Below, one piece after another: positions 1 through 12,905 of a stretch of DNA of 64,000 nt. Within the stretch, counting starts at the first letter, position 1. Each line of letters begins with the position of its first letter. Both the position numbers and the translations under genes were made by a program. This stretch comes from Brachypodius melanocephalos (lineage: Eukaryota; Chordata; Aves; Passeriformes; Pycnonotidae): positions 21,654,418 to 21,718,417 of the forward strand of contig VZSR01000520.1 in assembly GCA_013398615.1 (NCBI GenBank), read 5' to 3'. The notes under the pieces were generated by a model. It had not been told where the DNA came from and made no database searches. It saw only the letters and a program-made list of their open reading frames with translations.

Positions 1-1604
1 CCCATAAATCTTTTTGCTTCAATTTGTGGTTAAAAGTCGAGGAGGAAAAGGTAGTGAGCTACACAGCTCTTAGTTTAATGAATTTCTACTAGTAGAGACT
101 TACATCTTTATATTATACTAAAATAATGTTAATAAACATATTTTTAATTAGTTTCTCTGTTCATTTTCAGAAGGTATCCAGAAATTCCATGCTGGCCTTC
201 TGTGCATTGTCAGTACTGTAGCCTCTGGAACATGTCTCTTGCTACCGTGCTTTGTATATATGCACATGATATGAGAGACATTTTAATCATGCACAACATA
301 ATTCACATCTAGAGAAGAAATCAGGTGGGAAAATGAGTCTAAGTAGATAGATTCTAGTCTGAGATAGATACTTTCCAAAGTAGAATTCTGCATAGTCGCA
401 TTTTCAATTTCATTACCTGGTGAATTTTTCACTCCAGTGAATAATCACTGGAGCATTTTTCAACAAAATATTTGGGCACAATATAAAATTGCAATTCTAC
501 CAACAAAAATGTGAGATATAGATTACATTAGTGACAATACTGAAATTGTTCAGCATAAGTGAACTTCAGAGACAGATAAAGACATGTAACCATACTTTAG
601 CATATATAGCATATGTGCAATACTCTAAGATAACTACACTTAACAGTCAAGGATTATCTGAGTTTATTTAATAGAAACAGGAATGTGAAAAAAAAATCAA
701 TTTTGTCCTTGGTTGCTCTGCATACCTAAAGGGCAACAATGGTAAATCTGAATAATTTTTTTAAGGCCAGGATATTTCCAAAGGTAAATCCCTTGGTTGT
801 TATTATTGATTTCCAGCAGCTCCTTTCTTTAATTTAAATGTAAATCTTTTCAACTTTACCCTTTGTATGAATCAATAACAATTTACCTTGCAATATTATG
901 CTAGCACAAATGTTTAATACATGGATTATGTCCTTTGACTTGCACCTTGCTATAATAAAAATGGGTTTGGAATGGATGAAGATCAGGCTGGATAGCTCTA
1001 GTACTCTGGCACAGTAGCTTGCATCTATTTATAAAATGAGAAATAATGAAAAAGTAAAACCTCTTCCAATAAATGCTAATTTAAATTGATATATCTGCAG
1101 ATATGAAGATATAGAAACTAGAAATAGAAACTAGCTAACATAAGCAGAAATGTAGTTCTCCGTTCCTCCCTTATATGCATTAATTTAAAATTAAAAATTA
1201 ATTTTACTAGGAATTTTGACAACTGTAAATGTTTCACTTAAAAGACTTCCTAGCAAACGGAATGGTAAAGTCAAATCCATTTTACCACAGAGCTTTGATA
1301 ACTGTCCAAAAGTTTAAAATGTTATCCAGTGTTTGATACCACTTTTGGGATTTCTTCCTGATCCTAAAGAACTCCAAAAAGCTACAATTATGAGTACCTG
1401 AGCATTGCTCTTGTTTTGGAAAATGTCCATTTATGGTTTGCAAAGACAAAACAAATAGTGACATTTTAAAGAACAAATCATAGAATAATTTACAGAGGTA
1501 GATGTGAATATTTTTCCCCAAACCCACCCTCTGTATAAAAAATATGAATCTTTGAAAACCAATGCATCTTCTCAATAATGAATCTCAAAACACAGTAGTG
1601 TTGA
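1..1604. other. AT-rich non-coding stretch, nothing recognised
   Basis: No exon-like frame, RNA gene or repeat family was recognised. The sequence is AT-rich with short A/T runs, and stop codons are frequent in all frames. It resembles an avian intron or intergenic DNA. Confidence 0.6.
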
Positions 1605-1675
1605 TTCATTTCTGGGCTCCACAGCACGAGAGACACAGAGCTTCTGGAGCAGATCCAGTGGAGGGCTATCTTATT
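1605..1675 (+). mobile_element. Short CR1 LINE ORF2 fragment
   Basis: The plus-strand translation reads FWAPQHERHRASGADPVEGYL. This resembles the C-terminal part of the CR1 reverse-transcriptase ORF, where a W-x-P-Q-x-x-R-D-like stretch precedes the thumb and tail region. Only about 70 bp is recognisable and both ends fade into unrelated sequence. A T run follows at about 1716-1732. It is a dead fragment. A chance resemblance is possible but unlikely given the stretch of matching residues in one frame. Confidence 0.65.
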
Positions 1676-1732
1676 GATAAACCAGGGCTTTCATTTGTTT
1701 GTTTTGTCAGCTCTCTTTTTTTTTTTTTTTTT

Positions 1733-2924
1733 ATTTTAAATGAAGCTGGAGATTCCAGCATGTAATTTCAGGATTTTAATCTGGAATATCCTCTTTCTCT
1801 CGCAAAGTTTGCTGAATTTCCCAAGTCTTGTGTAATGCAAAAATGCAGCTGTTTTAAAAGGACTCCTATTGAACAGTAGCAGTTTTCCTTAACATTTGGG
1901 ATGTGTTAGCTGTAGCAAATATAGTGTGACCAAAATGCCATTTTTTAAAGTAGTTAGCTAATATTTTTATTATAGTTTGAAGCAGAAAAAAAGTACATAC
2001 AGGCTTACCATTGACTTAATTTGAAGTTCCTCTTGCTTTCAATATACTAGTAACACTGTCACCACATGTAGTGTTGCACCTTTTTTGTTTCAATTGTGAC
2101 TTGTTTCATAGGAGGATAAAAATGACCAGAAAATCATCAGTGAACAATCTAGGCCAAAGTACCATGGGCAAAACTTTTCCAAGTGTTGTTATTACTCCTA
2201 TGACAAGAGGACCAAATAGGATTGGAAAAACTCAAGGAAGTAAAACCCACCAAAAAAAAAACCCAAACCAACAACTAGAATTGAAAGCAAAACATGACAT
2301 GGGAAGAGTGAAATTCTTTTTAAACTCTCTGGATAGTTTTTTAATTTCAAAATTAACCCAGTGTTACTGATGTGTTAGAATCCTAAGGTACCAGTTTCTG
2401 CAGGAACAGCATCATGGCTCACATATAGAATATCTTCATTATCTCACTTGCCCTGGAAAATAATAAAGCTTACATAATCACATGCATAACAGATCCTGTA
2501 CCCCCTTTTTCTGGCTTGGGCCAGGAGAGAGTTAACTCAATCAGCTTTGGAAGGCTTTGGTTTGCAGACAGAAGAGATAGCCAGTAAAAGAAGGAACAAT
2601 ATAGATTTTGCAGGCAAAGTTGACATTGTGAAAGACAGTATAAAGATTTCAAACATTTTATAATGTCATCCTGTAACAAAGAATCACAAAGCATTCTTCT
2701 ATTTATCATCTGCAGTATTCCTTATCTTCTCCACCTCAACTGCATCATAATTAGAAGAGAAAAAAATCTATGAAGACCAAAAAATATATTTTTCGTATGA
2801 CCTCTGTTATTTTTTCCTAATTCTTAAATTTAAATTATATTTTGGCAGTAGTAAAATTTTTCTGGAACATGTGGAATCCACTAGAGGTTCAGTTCTGACA
2901 GATTTTTAAACTGTGATTGCAATC
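1733..2924. other. AT-rich non-coding stretch
   Basis: No gene or repeat family recognised. A short A-rich run with interspersed C lies near 2250-2270, of the same flavour as the A/C and T/G tracts elsewhere in the window. Confidence 0.5.
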
Positions 2925-3205
2925 AGAATGTGCTGAGTTGGAAGGGACCCATAAGGATCATCAAGTCCAACTCCTGTCCTTGCACAGCACACCCCAAGAG
3001 TCACACCCTGTGCCTGAGAGCATTGCCCAAATGCTTCTTGAGCTCTGTCAGGCTGGTGCTGTGACCACTGCCCTGGGGAGCCTCTTCCAGTGCCCAACCA
3101 CCCTCTGAGTGGAGAATCTTTTCCTTATATCCAACCTAAATCTCCCCCAACAGTTTCATGTCATTTCCTTGAGTCCTGTCACCAGTTGTGAGATTCAAGA
3201 GATCA
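2925..3205 (-). mobile_element. CR1 LINE 3' end, antisense
   Basis: Read on the plus strand this begins with the reversed CR1 tail (gttggaagggacc, then atcatcaagtccaactcc). It continues through CR1 3' landmarks such as ctggggagcctcttccagtg and aaccaccctctgagtgg, and fades near 3205. The element therefore lies on the minus strand with its 3' end at about 2925. Only the last few hundred bases are present, which is the usual 5' truncation of CR1. The wording suits an older CR1 subfamily, but I cannot name it without a consensus library. Confidence 0.92.
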
Positions 3206-3210
3206 GTACT

Positions 3211-5976
3211 TTAATTTAATAAAATATAGTATTTCCCAATTTTACCAATTGAAATGAAAAGGTTAGGACTTTCAGAAAGAATATAAAATAAAACCCAATA
3301 ATTATATGGGAAACAGAGTATAGGTCCTAAAACTTTTGTAGGAGTAGATGACAGAATGTTTTACAGCTACTTGAATTAGGACAGATAGGTTTTTCATGAT
3401 CTATTGCAGAGATAGAGGAACAATATGATCCTTTGTTCAACAGTAGATGTGAAAGCTCTGTGCACTATCAATATCTGGTGTTAAATCTGAAGTACTGACA
3501 GTGGAAACTCTGTAGATATGTAATGTATCTACCTCATTTACCACACAGAATATTACAAATGACACTTAAATTGGATCAGATTATGGGAAATAAAACTCCA
3601 AAGGTAAAGAGATCAACAAACCAGAAAAATGAAACTGAAAGAGGAAAATCCCCTTAAAAGGTAGGGGCTAATAAACCAAGAAAATCCTCATATAACTTTG
3701 CATTAAGCTTTACATTAGCTACAAGTTTTCTATTTTTCATCGATGAAAGGTAATAATTTACAATTTGTGTGAAAGTAAGTGTTGTTTAAAAGTAGAATAT
3801 TTATCATATGAAGACAGGCCAAAATAGGTCTGTGCCAAATTTTATAGGAAAAATATATTCTTGTCACTGCATCCTATTTTGATGGTGTATAAAGGTTGTT
3901 GGCAATATGCAAGTGTTTTATATGTTCAGAATTCAATCAATGAAATGAAAGGAACACATGGCAAATGCCAGTGGAGGTAAAAGAGCTGCTGATTTTCCAC
4001 AGTGTCTTTTCTAGGTGGGTTGGGATGCATGCTGCCTTGAATATTTCATTCAATTTACTGAAGTCATCAATGTCTAGTATAATGACATGCAAGAAGGCAA
4101 AAACTCCCTTATTCTATAACCTGTTTTATAACTTGTAAATGCATGCAGAGTACAAGATATCTGAAAAGATAGCAGGTATGAGAGCTGTCTAGGGCACATC
4201 TAAGAGGCTTAATCATTTCTTATGTACCTCATAGAATTATGCTGATTTGGAAAAAATGTAGAAAAAAACCCAGTTTCAAACTTCCTGTAGGACAATAGCA
4301 TAGATCATAAGATCATCAATATTTGGTAGTAGAATTTATCCACACCCATCTTTCCAAATACGAAATGTTCAAGTATTCCTAAAGAGACCAACACTGAAAT
4401 AAGTGCAGAACATGTGACCAGTTTATACAATATTATTCTTACCACTAAAAGAACCTTTTTTAAAAAAAAATTACTAATGTCAAGGTCCAGTGAAACACTG
4501 GGGACAAACATCAAAAATTGCAATCTAGAAGTTTCAACCCAACCTGCCACTGAAGCTTTAATGGTCTTAGGCTACATCTTTGTCCCACTTTTTGACTGTC
4601 CAGTGTCTTGGAAACTGGACTGGCATTTCTGCACCTGCCCACTTGCCCTGCTTCAGGTAGTTAAGTGCCAAGTCTCTCAGACTTTGGCTTTCTTGTCAAG
4701 TGAAATTCTGTTCATTTCTGTTTTCAGTGTTCAAGAGAAAGAAGGCTGCTGTTGCATTCTCTCAGTTTCGTTTTGTTCCAACACAAATCAAAGAAAATTT
4801 TAAAACACAGGAAAAAAATGTATGTTAAAATTGAATTGATAAAGTATACTGAAGACATAATATCCTCACAGTTTGGAAAATACATGTATAGATCCCTTTA
4901 TTCAGAAGTAGGTTTTGGCCCATGGATGGAAACTGATCTTAAAACTTACATTACTTGAGGAAAGATATAGAATGTCCTTACAACTGTAAATGCCTCGTGT
5001 GTTCACAGATTTACAAAATTATTTTGCTATAAGAATGTACTAAATCAAATCACAGTAGAATTCTAATATTCTTCTAATTCCACAAAACCTTCCTATAGAG
5101 ATAATGTAGATTGTTTTACTACAGAAACTTGTTAAGCCTTCCTTAGATGAATTTTGCTTTCTAGCATTCTCCAGTAATAAATAAATAACTATTTTCTTTT
5201 TTTTTATCACAGTAAGAATAAATGTTTTCAAGACAAACATTAAGCAGCTGGTGAACCCCAGTATTATTTGCTATTCCATGACATATCTAATAATTAAAAC
5301 ACCAAATGCTACAGAATTATTATTTTACTACTTGTTATTCTCAAAAGGGTCATTACTTTTTTATTGGTGTTTTCATTACATGAATTCAGTGTAGACTCTG
5401 CTATGAATAATTATTTAAAACTTTCCCCTGCAAGTAACTTCTTTTAATGCAGACAAATAAATTAGGAACCAGTCTTCCAATAGCCTGACACTGTCAGAAT
5501 AAAGTAAAAGAATCATTTACCTCAAAACCTAAATTAATGTAGACAACCAGCATGCTTTTTCTGGCTACCAGATTTGGAAAAGGAGAAAGGCTTAAAGAGT
5601 GAGAGAAAACATAAACATTCCTATAGTGTAGTATATGCATAGGAGTGAAAAAAACAACCAAGTCTGCCAAATTTTAGAAATAATGCAATTGGAATAAAAG
5701 GGTTAAATATTCTCATGTAACTGGACATAAAGCCAGGGGGATGTTGTGATACAATAGAATTATAAATTAGGTGTTTGTTCCAAAATTATTCTAGAATAGA
5801 AAAGGGTACATTCTGAACACTAAGTGCTTACAAACTGCTGCTGACTAAGATGGTTGGTAAGTGTGTCAAGAAAAAATACAACTTGTAGGTTATATTTTCA
5901 GTTTATGTCAGATGTCCTTGATAAAGACACATGAATCCTCTCAAGTGAGGGGCTTACTTCCCACACACATTCAGTG
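3211..5976. other. Unique AT-rich non-coding stretch
   Basis: No coding or RNA gene, repeat family or strong structural signal recognised. Short open frames here have no domain resemblance and no splice-site context that I can defend. Confidence 0.5.
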
Positions 5977-6006
5977 AAAGAGAGAGAGAGGGGGAGAGAG
6001 AGAGAA
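5977..6006. repeat. (GA)n microsatellite
   Basis: About 30 bases of alternating GA, interrupted once by a G run (gaggggg). It is preceded by a short CA-rich stretch. Confidence 0.9.
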
Positions 6007-9000
6007 AAGAGCAAAACAAAATCTCTTCATTCAAGGCAAGAAGCTGTCTCCAAAGGATAGTTACAAGAATGCAGACATGCATAAGAAAGTACCATAAATT
6101 AGCAGGTGGAAAGAATGGCACATAAAAGGGCTATTAAATGATTTTGTGATAGCTAACTTTTCAATAGAGTTGAGTGAAACCAAAAGCCCCATGAAAGCAT
6201 TCATGCATGGAGAAGAGTATATTTGAGAGAGTTTTAGGCTGGGGGTGAGAGGTGAAGGGGGCATTAATTAGAGACTGTTGCCAGGCAAAGTATAAGAGGT
6301 AAATTCCCCTCTTGTACTGTGGTGTTTCAATGTACAGACAAAAAGCTCACTCACCTCAAAGACATTGCTATAGTCCCTTCATTACTGTATAAACATGGAT
6401 TAGTCATGCCACTGAAGCTGTTATCTATCCTGCAGGTTTTAACAGGAGGAAAAGAAATCATTACAGAAGCAAGGAGAAAGAAGATGAAAAAAACATTAAG
6501 ATGCCAGAATGTAAATAGTTTCCTCTCTCCTGAGTCTCTTACACATATATCTAAAGTAAATGTAGTTGCTCAGTGAAGCCAGTGATCTTATCTCTTGTTT
6601 TCAGCAGTCCAATGCAGTGCCAGAGGCACACAAAAAATTAGTGCTCATTGCTGTTATCTTTTCTTACCTAAAGAAAATGCAGCATTGATGAATAAGAAGA
6701 AAAACCTTGTGCCTGTCTGATAAGATAGCATGCCTTCCAGCAGTCTGTGTCTGTAAAGTGCAAATGAACACACTGGAAAAGAAAGAATTGAAAGTCTTAG
6801 TTTTGGGGTAAATTCTTTGAAATTCTGAATATAAGGAATTTAAGGTAGATCAGTAAAAGCCTAAAGCTACGATCCTTTGGAAAATTGTATCTAGGGCATC
6901 CAAGAGATGAAGTGTCCTAAATCAGCAGTGCATTCTGAAAATTTTTAGTGTCTTCATTCAATATTCACAGAGCAAAGGTAAAGACAAAGACACAGTGGGC
7001 CAGCTATTGGTTTGAAACCAGCATTTGTGTTTACTGAGAAGAGCTATAAGATATACCCCTTCAAACTGAACCTCTGCCATGGAGGATTAGAGAGTAGTAG
7101 CAAGAATAATTTGCAAAGATGTAGCTGCATGTGTTGACATGCTGTGACTCATTATAGTCAGTTGCATTACTTTTATTTTTATTTCCTGTAAATGTAAGCT
7201 TTCATGGAGATCAAAAGAGAATACAATCTGAATAAGATTTTTTTATGCATGTGGAAAAAAGAGAGGAGTCTTGCTGAAGAAAAAGAGACACCTTTCTTTT
7301 TCTGCTGTTCACTTCATCTGTATTCACATTTATTTCTCAATGAACAGGTTGCTGAAATCCCTAAACTGATGAGACATGAAGAAATGCTGTCTTATGAACC
7401 ATCTAATTTTAAGTACCCAGGTAAATATATCCTCTTCTTAGCTACATATAAAGTAGTCATCATTTACAATAATGGTCTAAATTTATATGAATGTTGAATT
7501 GTAAAGATACTCTCAAAACTCACAAAAGGTCCAATAACAACTTGATTTTCTGAAGCATTGAAGGGAGCAGAAACACTTGTTTAAATCCTCCATACTATTT
7601 ACTTTAGATGAAGGTGGCACAGTAGGTGACTTTGCTGTCATTGTAGCTTGTGATGAGTTAGTGAAATGTATTCAGTGACCCATAAGGTCGTGCTGAACTC
7701 TCAAAGCACAACCAAAATGATTATTACACTGTACATTCTATACTGATATGTTAGAATAAAAAAACCCACTACAACTTTGTAACCTGCATATTTACCTGCA
7801 TAAAATCGATATAATAAAATTATGCCTAGCTCTACAGAAAGGCTCTTTAAGTTTAGTTATTGAAACTTCTTTATCAATTAGTAATGAAAACAGTATTTGT
7901 GTGTTAGTTTAGACATGCACTGAAATGCCAACACCTATAACAAAACACGATGAGATAGACCTTTTGGTATACATAAACTCTGTATGCATATTAAAATATA
8001 TACTAAACTATGTGTGGATATAATACAGGAATACAGGATTGTCATGATTTGGATTCTAGATCAGCTGTAGCTTAAGCTTTTTGCTTGGCACTGCAACTCA
8101 GTTATTCTTATTTACTTTATTTATACATTATGTATTTATTTATTTATAGGTGTTTTTCAGCATTAAGCACTTGAGTATTGCATTGTTCAACACTGACTCA
8201 TTACTTTGCTGTCAGTGCAAAGCACAACATGCTAAGGACATTAAAATTGTTCCTGAAGTGCCTTTAGCCGTTGGTTCAAGAACAGAAATAAACAATTAGA
8301 TTAGATCATCCTATACACATGAAATCTGTCATAGTCTATTACTATGAACACAAGAAACAATATTGTACCAGAGTCCGTGCAGCAAATTTAAATATAATAT
8401 CAAGAAAGTTTCAACTGATACAAGATTCTTTGTCTTCAACTTGATCAGCTTTAATCACAGTGGATCTGGATCATTATCTTACATAAACATACAGTTTTTT
8501 CTCCTGCTGGCTACTATTGAAATAACTACTTGATAAGAGAATCCTATAATAATAATAGAAAAACACCAAAAACAATGATGTTTTGTTTCAAGTCTTTGCT
8601 CCAGAATATGTTGGCAGAACGGACACAATTTTTTTCCAAAGCCAGTTTGGCATCTCATCTTTATATATGTATTTCTGAAAATATATTGCTTTTAGCAGAA
8701 GCTCAAATAAAGCAAAAACATTGAACTGTACATTTTTTTCCCCTTTGATCTTTAGGGTTCGCAGGTTTGGATACCGTCCAGAACTTCTCTTGATTTTTTA
8801 TCTTGTCCACAAAGAATGGAGCAAATATTTTCTACTTCATTTCTGAATTAGAGAACTTGAGATATAACTTAGAAGGAACAGTGCTACTGAGAGCCATAAT
8901 TTTAACTTCCCTATAATGCTTTTAGCTATTCCAATTATAATTTCTCACAGTGGCAAATTTATGTTCCTTTCATGTTATTTTTGGTTTTGCCAAACCTGGC

Positions 9001-10944
9001 TTACAGTCACACGTGCTCCAGTAGTGAATGTGCTTTAAACTGCCTTCAAACACGAAAGTCTCATTACTAGCCAAGACCCAAACTGCAACTTGGCATCTTT
9101 TAGGACAGGTCATTTAGCTGTCCAGAGCCCTCAAGGCTTCTCAAAGCTGTGGAAGAGCCAGATATTGGGATGATAAAGCAACAGATTCTTCTGTTTGAGA
9201 GTGAAAACCAAGTACTCGATGTCTGGAAATAGAAAGAAGCTGTGGATAGAATGCTCTAACATCTCAGAAAATCTGGTGTTTGCCACCAAAGTAGAAAGAA
9301 TTATAGATCAGGTGGAATGTAAGGTCTGATCTATGTCTGCTTATGAAGTGACATGCCCTGAACCATCAGCAGGAAAAAGGCCAGACCCACACAGCTGGAT
9401 GCCCTATTCAGAGAAGCACGTTTACATGTTTACACTGTTTTTTAATCTATCCGCATTCAACATTTTCCAGCAGTATGTTTTCACCTGTGTATAACAATAT
9501 GCTGATCCTTTATTTCTATTTTTTATACGGCTATTTATCGATTGATTATTTATTTAATCGCAAAAGGGTTGGCTAAATCTAGCACTGTGAATGTAGATAG
9601 TAACAATTTTAATGAAGAAGCAGAGATAACTAAGTTCTTTGTTCGCCCCAAAAGCACGATGTGTGAAAGTTATCAGATTATATCAGACCCAAGAGATCTT
9701 GTATGTCAACAGAACAGTCATATCACAGAAAGCTGGTTGAAGCTCTGGGAACTTTCAGTAAAAAGGGTTCTTGCCTATAAGAATGGGTGCCGACATCATT
9801 ACCAGGATGGCTGCTACAAATCTAAAAGAAACTCTTGCTGTGTACACAGATAAAAGTTACGGAGAAAAGCCAGGTCTCAAATCAAGTCCTTAGAGCTCTT
9901 TTACTGAAACTTCACAGCCAGAAATTCAATGTCTTACTGGTCAAAAATTAGAACCCCCAGCATGACACTCAAACATTGACATTTTTGGTGTTATTCAGAC
10001 TGTTTGTACTAAAAAAGAGCTGTTTCTCCTTCATGTTGCTATAGCAAAGGCTTACCTTTTTTTCCTTCTTTTTTCTTTGTAAAGATCTGAAAATAAACAC
10101 TCAGGGCAATTGGCTTCCAGACAGAATAACTTGCTCTGCAAATATAGCTATACAGTACCATATCAATGTTGTTTGCAGCTCCTGGAGGGGATACTCACAT
10201 TTGAAGAAAAATAAACCAAAACATGTTTATGTTCTATGTTGCTGCTGCAATATTGTTCATCCATAAAATGCACTTCTAGAACAGTATCACAATTTGTAAT
10301 CAATGCAATGTTAATAGGGTCAAATAAGGAGCCAAAGTATTCAAGTGGATAAATGGAATAAAAACCTAAGTTTTACCATGTAAAAATCATCTAGGATTTT
10401 ATCAGACACTGATTTGTTTAGGCTGGTCTGAAAACCTCAGATAAAATTTTTTGAGGTATTTTGGTGATCTAGACAGGATTATATTATCAGAAGTGATTTA
10501 TACAGGTAGAGACGGATTTATAAGGATATCTTGATCAGCTGGATTTACAAAAAATATGTAAACTAGAACTCAAAAAAAACCCACTTAAAATACCTGAAAG
10601 ATTATAAAAAGTGAAATATATATCTGAGCTGAAGAAAACAAATTAAAGAAATTAAGTGAAGTACATATATTGCATGTACAGTTACTTAGGAAAATTAGTG
10701 TCCCAAAGACAATTTTAAGGACTCACATTTGGCCCTGAATAAACTTACATTTCTGGTGAGTTCTCCTGCAGTAAAAACCTTAAGGATCAATGTGCCTAAA
10801 CTCAGTTTTAACACCTTTTTTAGTCACACAAAGTACTAGAAATCATACTTAACTGTCATGGATTTTGGTGATTGATAGTTACACAAAGCATTTAGGTAAC
10901 ATTATTTCTTTTTAATCTAATTGCATACTCTCTTTAAGTTTTGT
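6007..10944. other. Unique AT-rich non-coding stretch
   Basis: Nearly 5 kb with no recognised gene or transposon. An AT-rich TTTA-repeat patch lies near 8105-8150. Frames at 7204-7497 and 9542-9853 are about 100 codons and resemble nothing I know. They could be chance open frames. A distant or fast-evolving exon cannot be excluded by eye. Confidence 0.5.
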
Positions 10945-11035
10945 TTTCTCTTTTTGTTGTTGTTTGGTTTGTTGTTTTGTTGGGGTTTTTTGTTTGATTT
11001 TTTTTTTTTTTGTATTCATATATTTTATTATTCTT
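10945..11035. repeat. T-rich, G-spaced low-complexity tract
   Basis: Mostly T with regularly placed G (tttgttgttgtttggtttg and similar). It sits just upstream of the CR1 3' end that begins near 11085. Hydrophobic open frames through this tract are artefacts of TTT/TTG codons. Confidence 0.85.
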
Positions 11036-11084
11036 CCTTATTTTATTGGTGTTTTGTTTGTGTTCCTATATGCAAGAGGCAACA

Positions 11085-11330
11085 GAGAGATATTGATGCA
11101 CAGGAACTTCCACCTGAGTCTGAGGAAGAGCTTCTTTACTGTGCAGATGACTGAGAACTGGAACAGATTGCCAAGAGGGTGTGGAGGCTCCCTCACTGGA
11201 GGCATTCAAAAGCAGTCTGGATGCAATTCTGTCCAAGATTCTCTTGGACCACCTGGCTTGGACAGGGAAGTTGGACCAGATGAGCCACAGTGGTCCCTTC
11301 AAACTTCAACCATTTTGTGATTCTGTACCT
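11085..11330 (+). mobile_element. CR1 LINE 3' end, sense
   Basis: The plus strand shows the CR1 ORF2 C-terminus and 3' UTR. A TEN-WNRLPRG-like stretch is at about 11150-11180, followed by the aggaagagcttctttactgt landmark, a ttggaccagatga motif, then ggtcccttcaaacttcaacc and a terminal attttgtgattctgt matching the CR1 tail. The element is strongly 5'-truncated. No target-site duplication is expected for CR1, and none is obvious. Confidence 0.93.
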
Positions 11331-11928
11331 ATAATCCTGAAAGCCCTTCCCTATTCATGTCCTCTTGTTTGCTAATGACCTAAAATCCACATATGCCACT
11401 GTGCCTGTGTCTGCTGCTACAATGGCATTATTATCTATGTGGCTCCCCCCATAGTTCTAAACCCACACATGTATACTCTATGTGTAATTCCTAGGCAAGT
11501 CAGGAAGCACAAGAGGATGAGGAGGGAGGATTTAACTTGATCTCTGTATCAGACTCCATAGATCTTATGCATGTGACTGAACAGACTTGACTCAAAAATT
11601 GCTATCTCTTGTTCCTATTGGCCTTGCACCTTTTTGTTCCTACTCACATTTTCAATCTCTGCCCTGTGCCAAGATATTTCAGGTTAATGTACCCTTGATC
11701 TCTCTTCACAACAATAAGATATAAAACAGCTACTATCATTAAAAGGGTAACTTTTTGAAATTTACCTCTGAAGCAGAAAACTGGGAGCAGATTAAAGAAT
11801 GGCTGACAGGAACTGTCTGCATTTCCACAAAGAGAAGCACAGAGTCCTGAACCTGGGCAGGAGCAGCTCCAGGCACCAATATAAGCAGGCAGTTCATCAG
11901 CCAGGAACCAGGGGAAGAATATTTGGGG
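11331..11928. other. Non-coding stretch between CR1 and LTR-like block
   Basis: No gene recognised. From about 11770 the sequence becomes richer in GC and may already belong to the LTR-like block that follows, but I could not place a boundary. Confidence 0.45.
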
Positions 11929-11952
11929 ATTTCACAAGATTTCTTGTGAAAT
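11929..11952. repeat. Perfect 10-bp inverted repeat (hairpin)
   Basis: Left arm atttcacaag (11929-11938), four-base loop attt, right arm cttgtgaaat (11943-11952). The arms are exact reverse complements. No downstream T run supports a terminator reading, and rho-independent terminators are not expected in a vertebrate genome. Confidence 0.9.
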
Positions 11953-12139
11953 ATTCAGGGGAGTGACAAACAGCAGGGAAAGGGATGAATTTAGGTGATT
12001 TGAGAGGAAATAGGATTAAGAAAATAAAAATTAACATCGTGTAAATAGTTGCCTGATTGGTACAACTGTCTGGCATGGAATTTATCTTATTACTGTGTTC
12101 TTCTCTAACAATTTCAATGCAAGGAGAGTTACTCTCTCT

Positions 12140-12905
12140 ACTGTCTCTCTGCACAGGGGTGTGGGTGTCAGCAACTTGCAGTTGCACCAAGGATCAGGGA
12201 TTCATGTGCTTGAGTGGATGTTGGTGACCAGTGAGACCCCAGTGATACTCAGTGCCAGCGACAGGACTGGGACCAAGGCTCAGGGGCGTGGCTGCCAGCA
12301 ACTGGATCACAAGACAATCTTACATGTAAACTCTAGTGAAGATCAAGCCAGACTTCCTGGGAAGTGCTGGATAAAGTGGCTGAGGAGCCAAGGAGGATGA
12401 GAGCATGTGTCTCTACGGGTGAGGCTATGGAGGAATTGACTACTGGAGATCAGGGCAGCCCCAGCCAGTTTGGGGATTGTATATGTGAGTGTGACCATGA
12501 GTCTGAGGAGTCTGTAGCAGAACTGAAGTCAGGTTATGGCCTTGAGTCTTGTATGCCTCCATCTGACAGCCCATGGAGAGTCTGAGATTCCAGGCCACTG
12601 CTGAGCAGATCAAGAGTCTGAGCCTGGCTGCTGGAATGATCCATGTTGTACGTGTGTGTATTTATAACCTTGCTTAGCCAGATGGGGGGACAGGCTGGGG
12701 CCATGGATCCTGGGTCTGTGCATGTGAGTGCTTTGTGTGTCTTTTCTGTCTCTATCAATTTCTATGGATGACCATGGATATTTGTGTGTGTGTGTGTGTT
12801 CTCTGTGTGCATGTGCCCACTGGAAATAAATGCTCAGTTTCTCTGCTGATGGGACCTGGAACGTGGAGTTGCATCAGTTTCACCTCGCTCAGCCTATCAG
12901 GGCTG
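12140..12905 (+). mobile_element. Probable solo LTR of an endogenous retrovirus-like element
   Basis: This block is clearly richer in GC than its flanks and has LTR layout on the plus strand: a long upstream region, a TATA-like tatttataa at 12659-12667, a TG-repeat stretch at about 12784-12799, and a polyadenylation signal aataaa at 12825-12830. About 75 bases of GC-richer sequence resembling U5 follow. There is no gag, pol or env resemblance on either side, so if it is an LTR it is a solo copy. The wording is reminiscent of repeated songbird LTRs, but I cannot name the family. I could not identify the terminal TG/CA pair or a target duplication, so both boundaries are approximate and the left end could lie as far out as about 11770. 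Confidence 0.55.

Noticed and set aside
11929..11952. Rho-independent terminator
   Set aside because: The stem is AT-rich, there is no following T run, and the genome is not bacterial.
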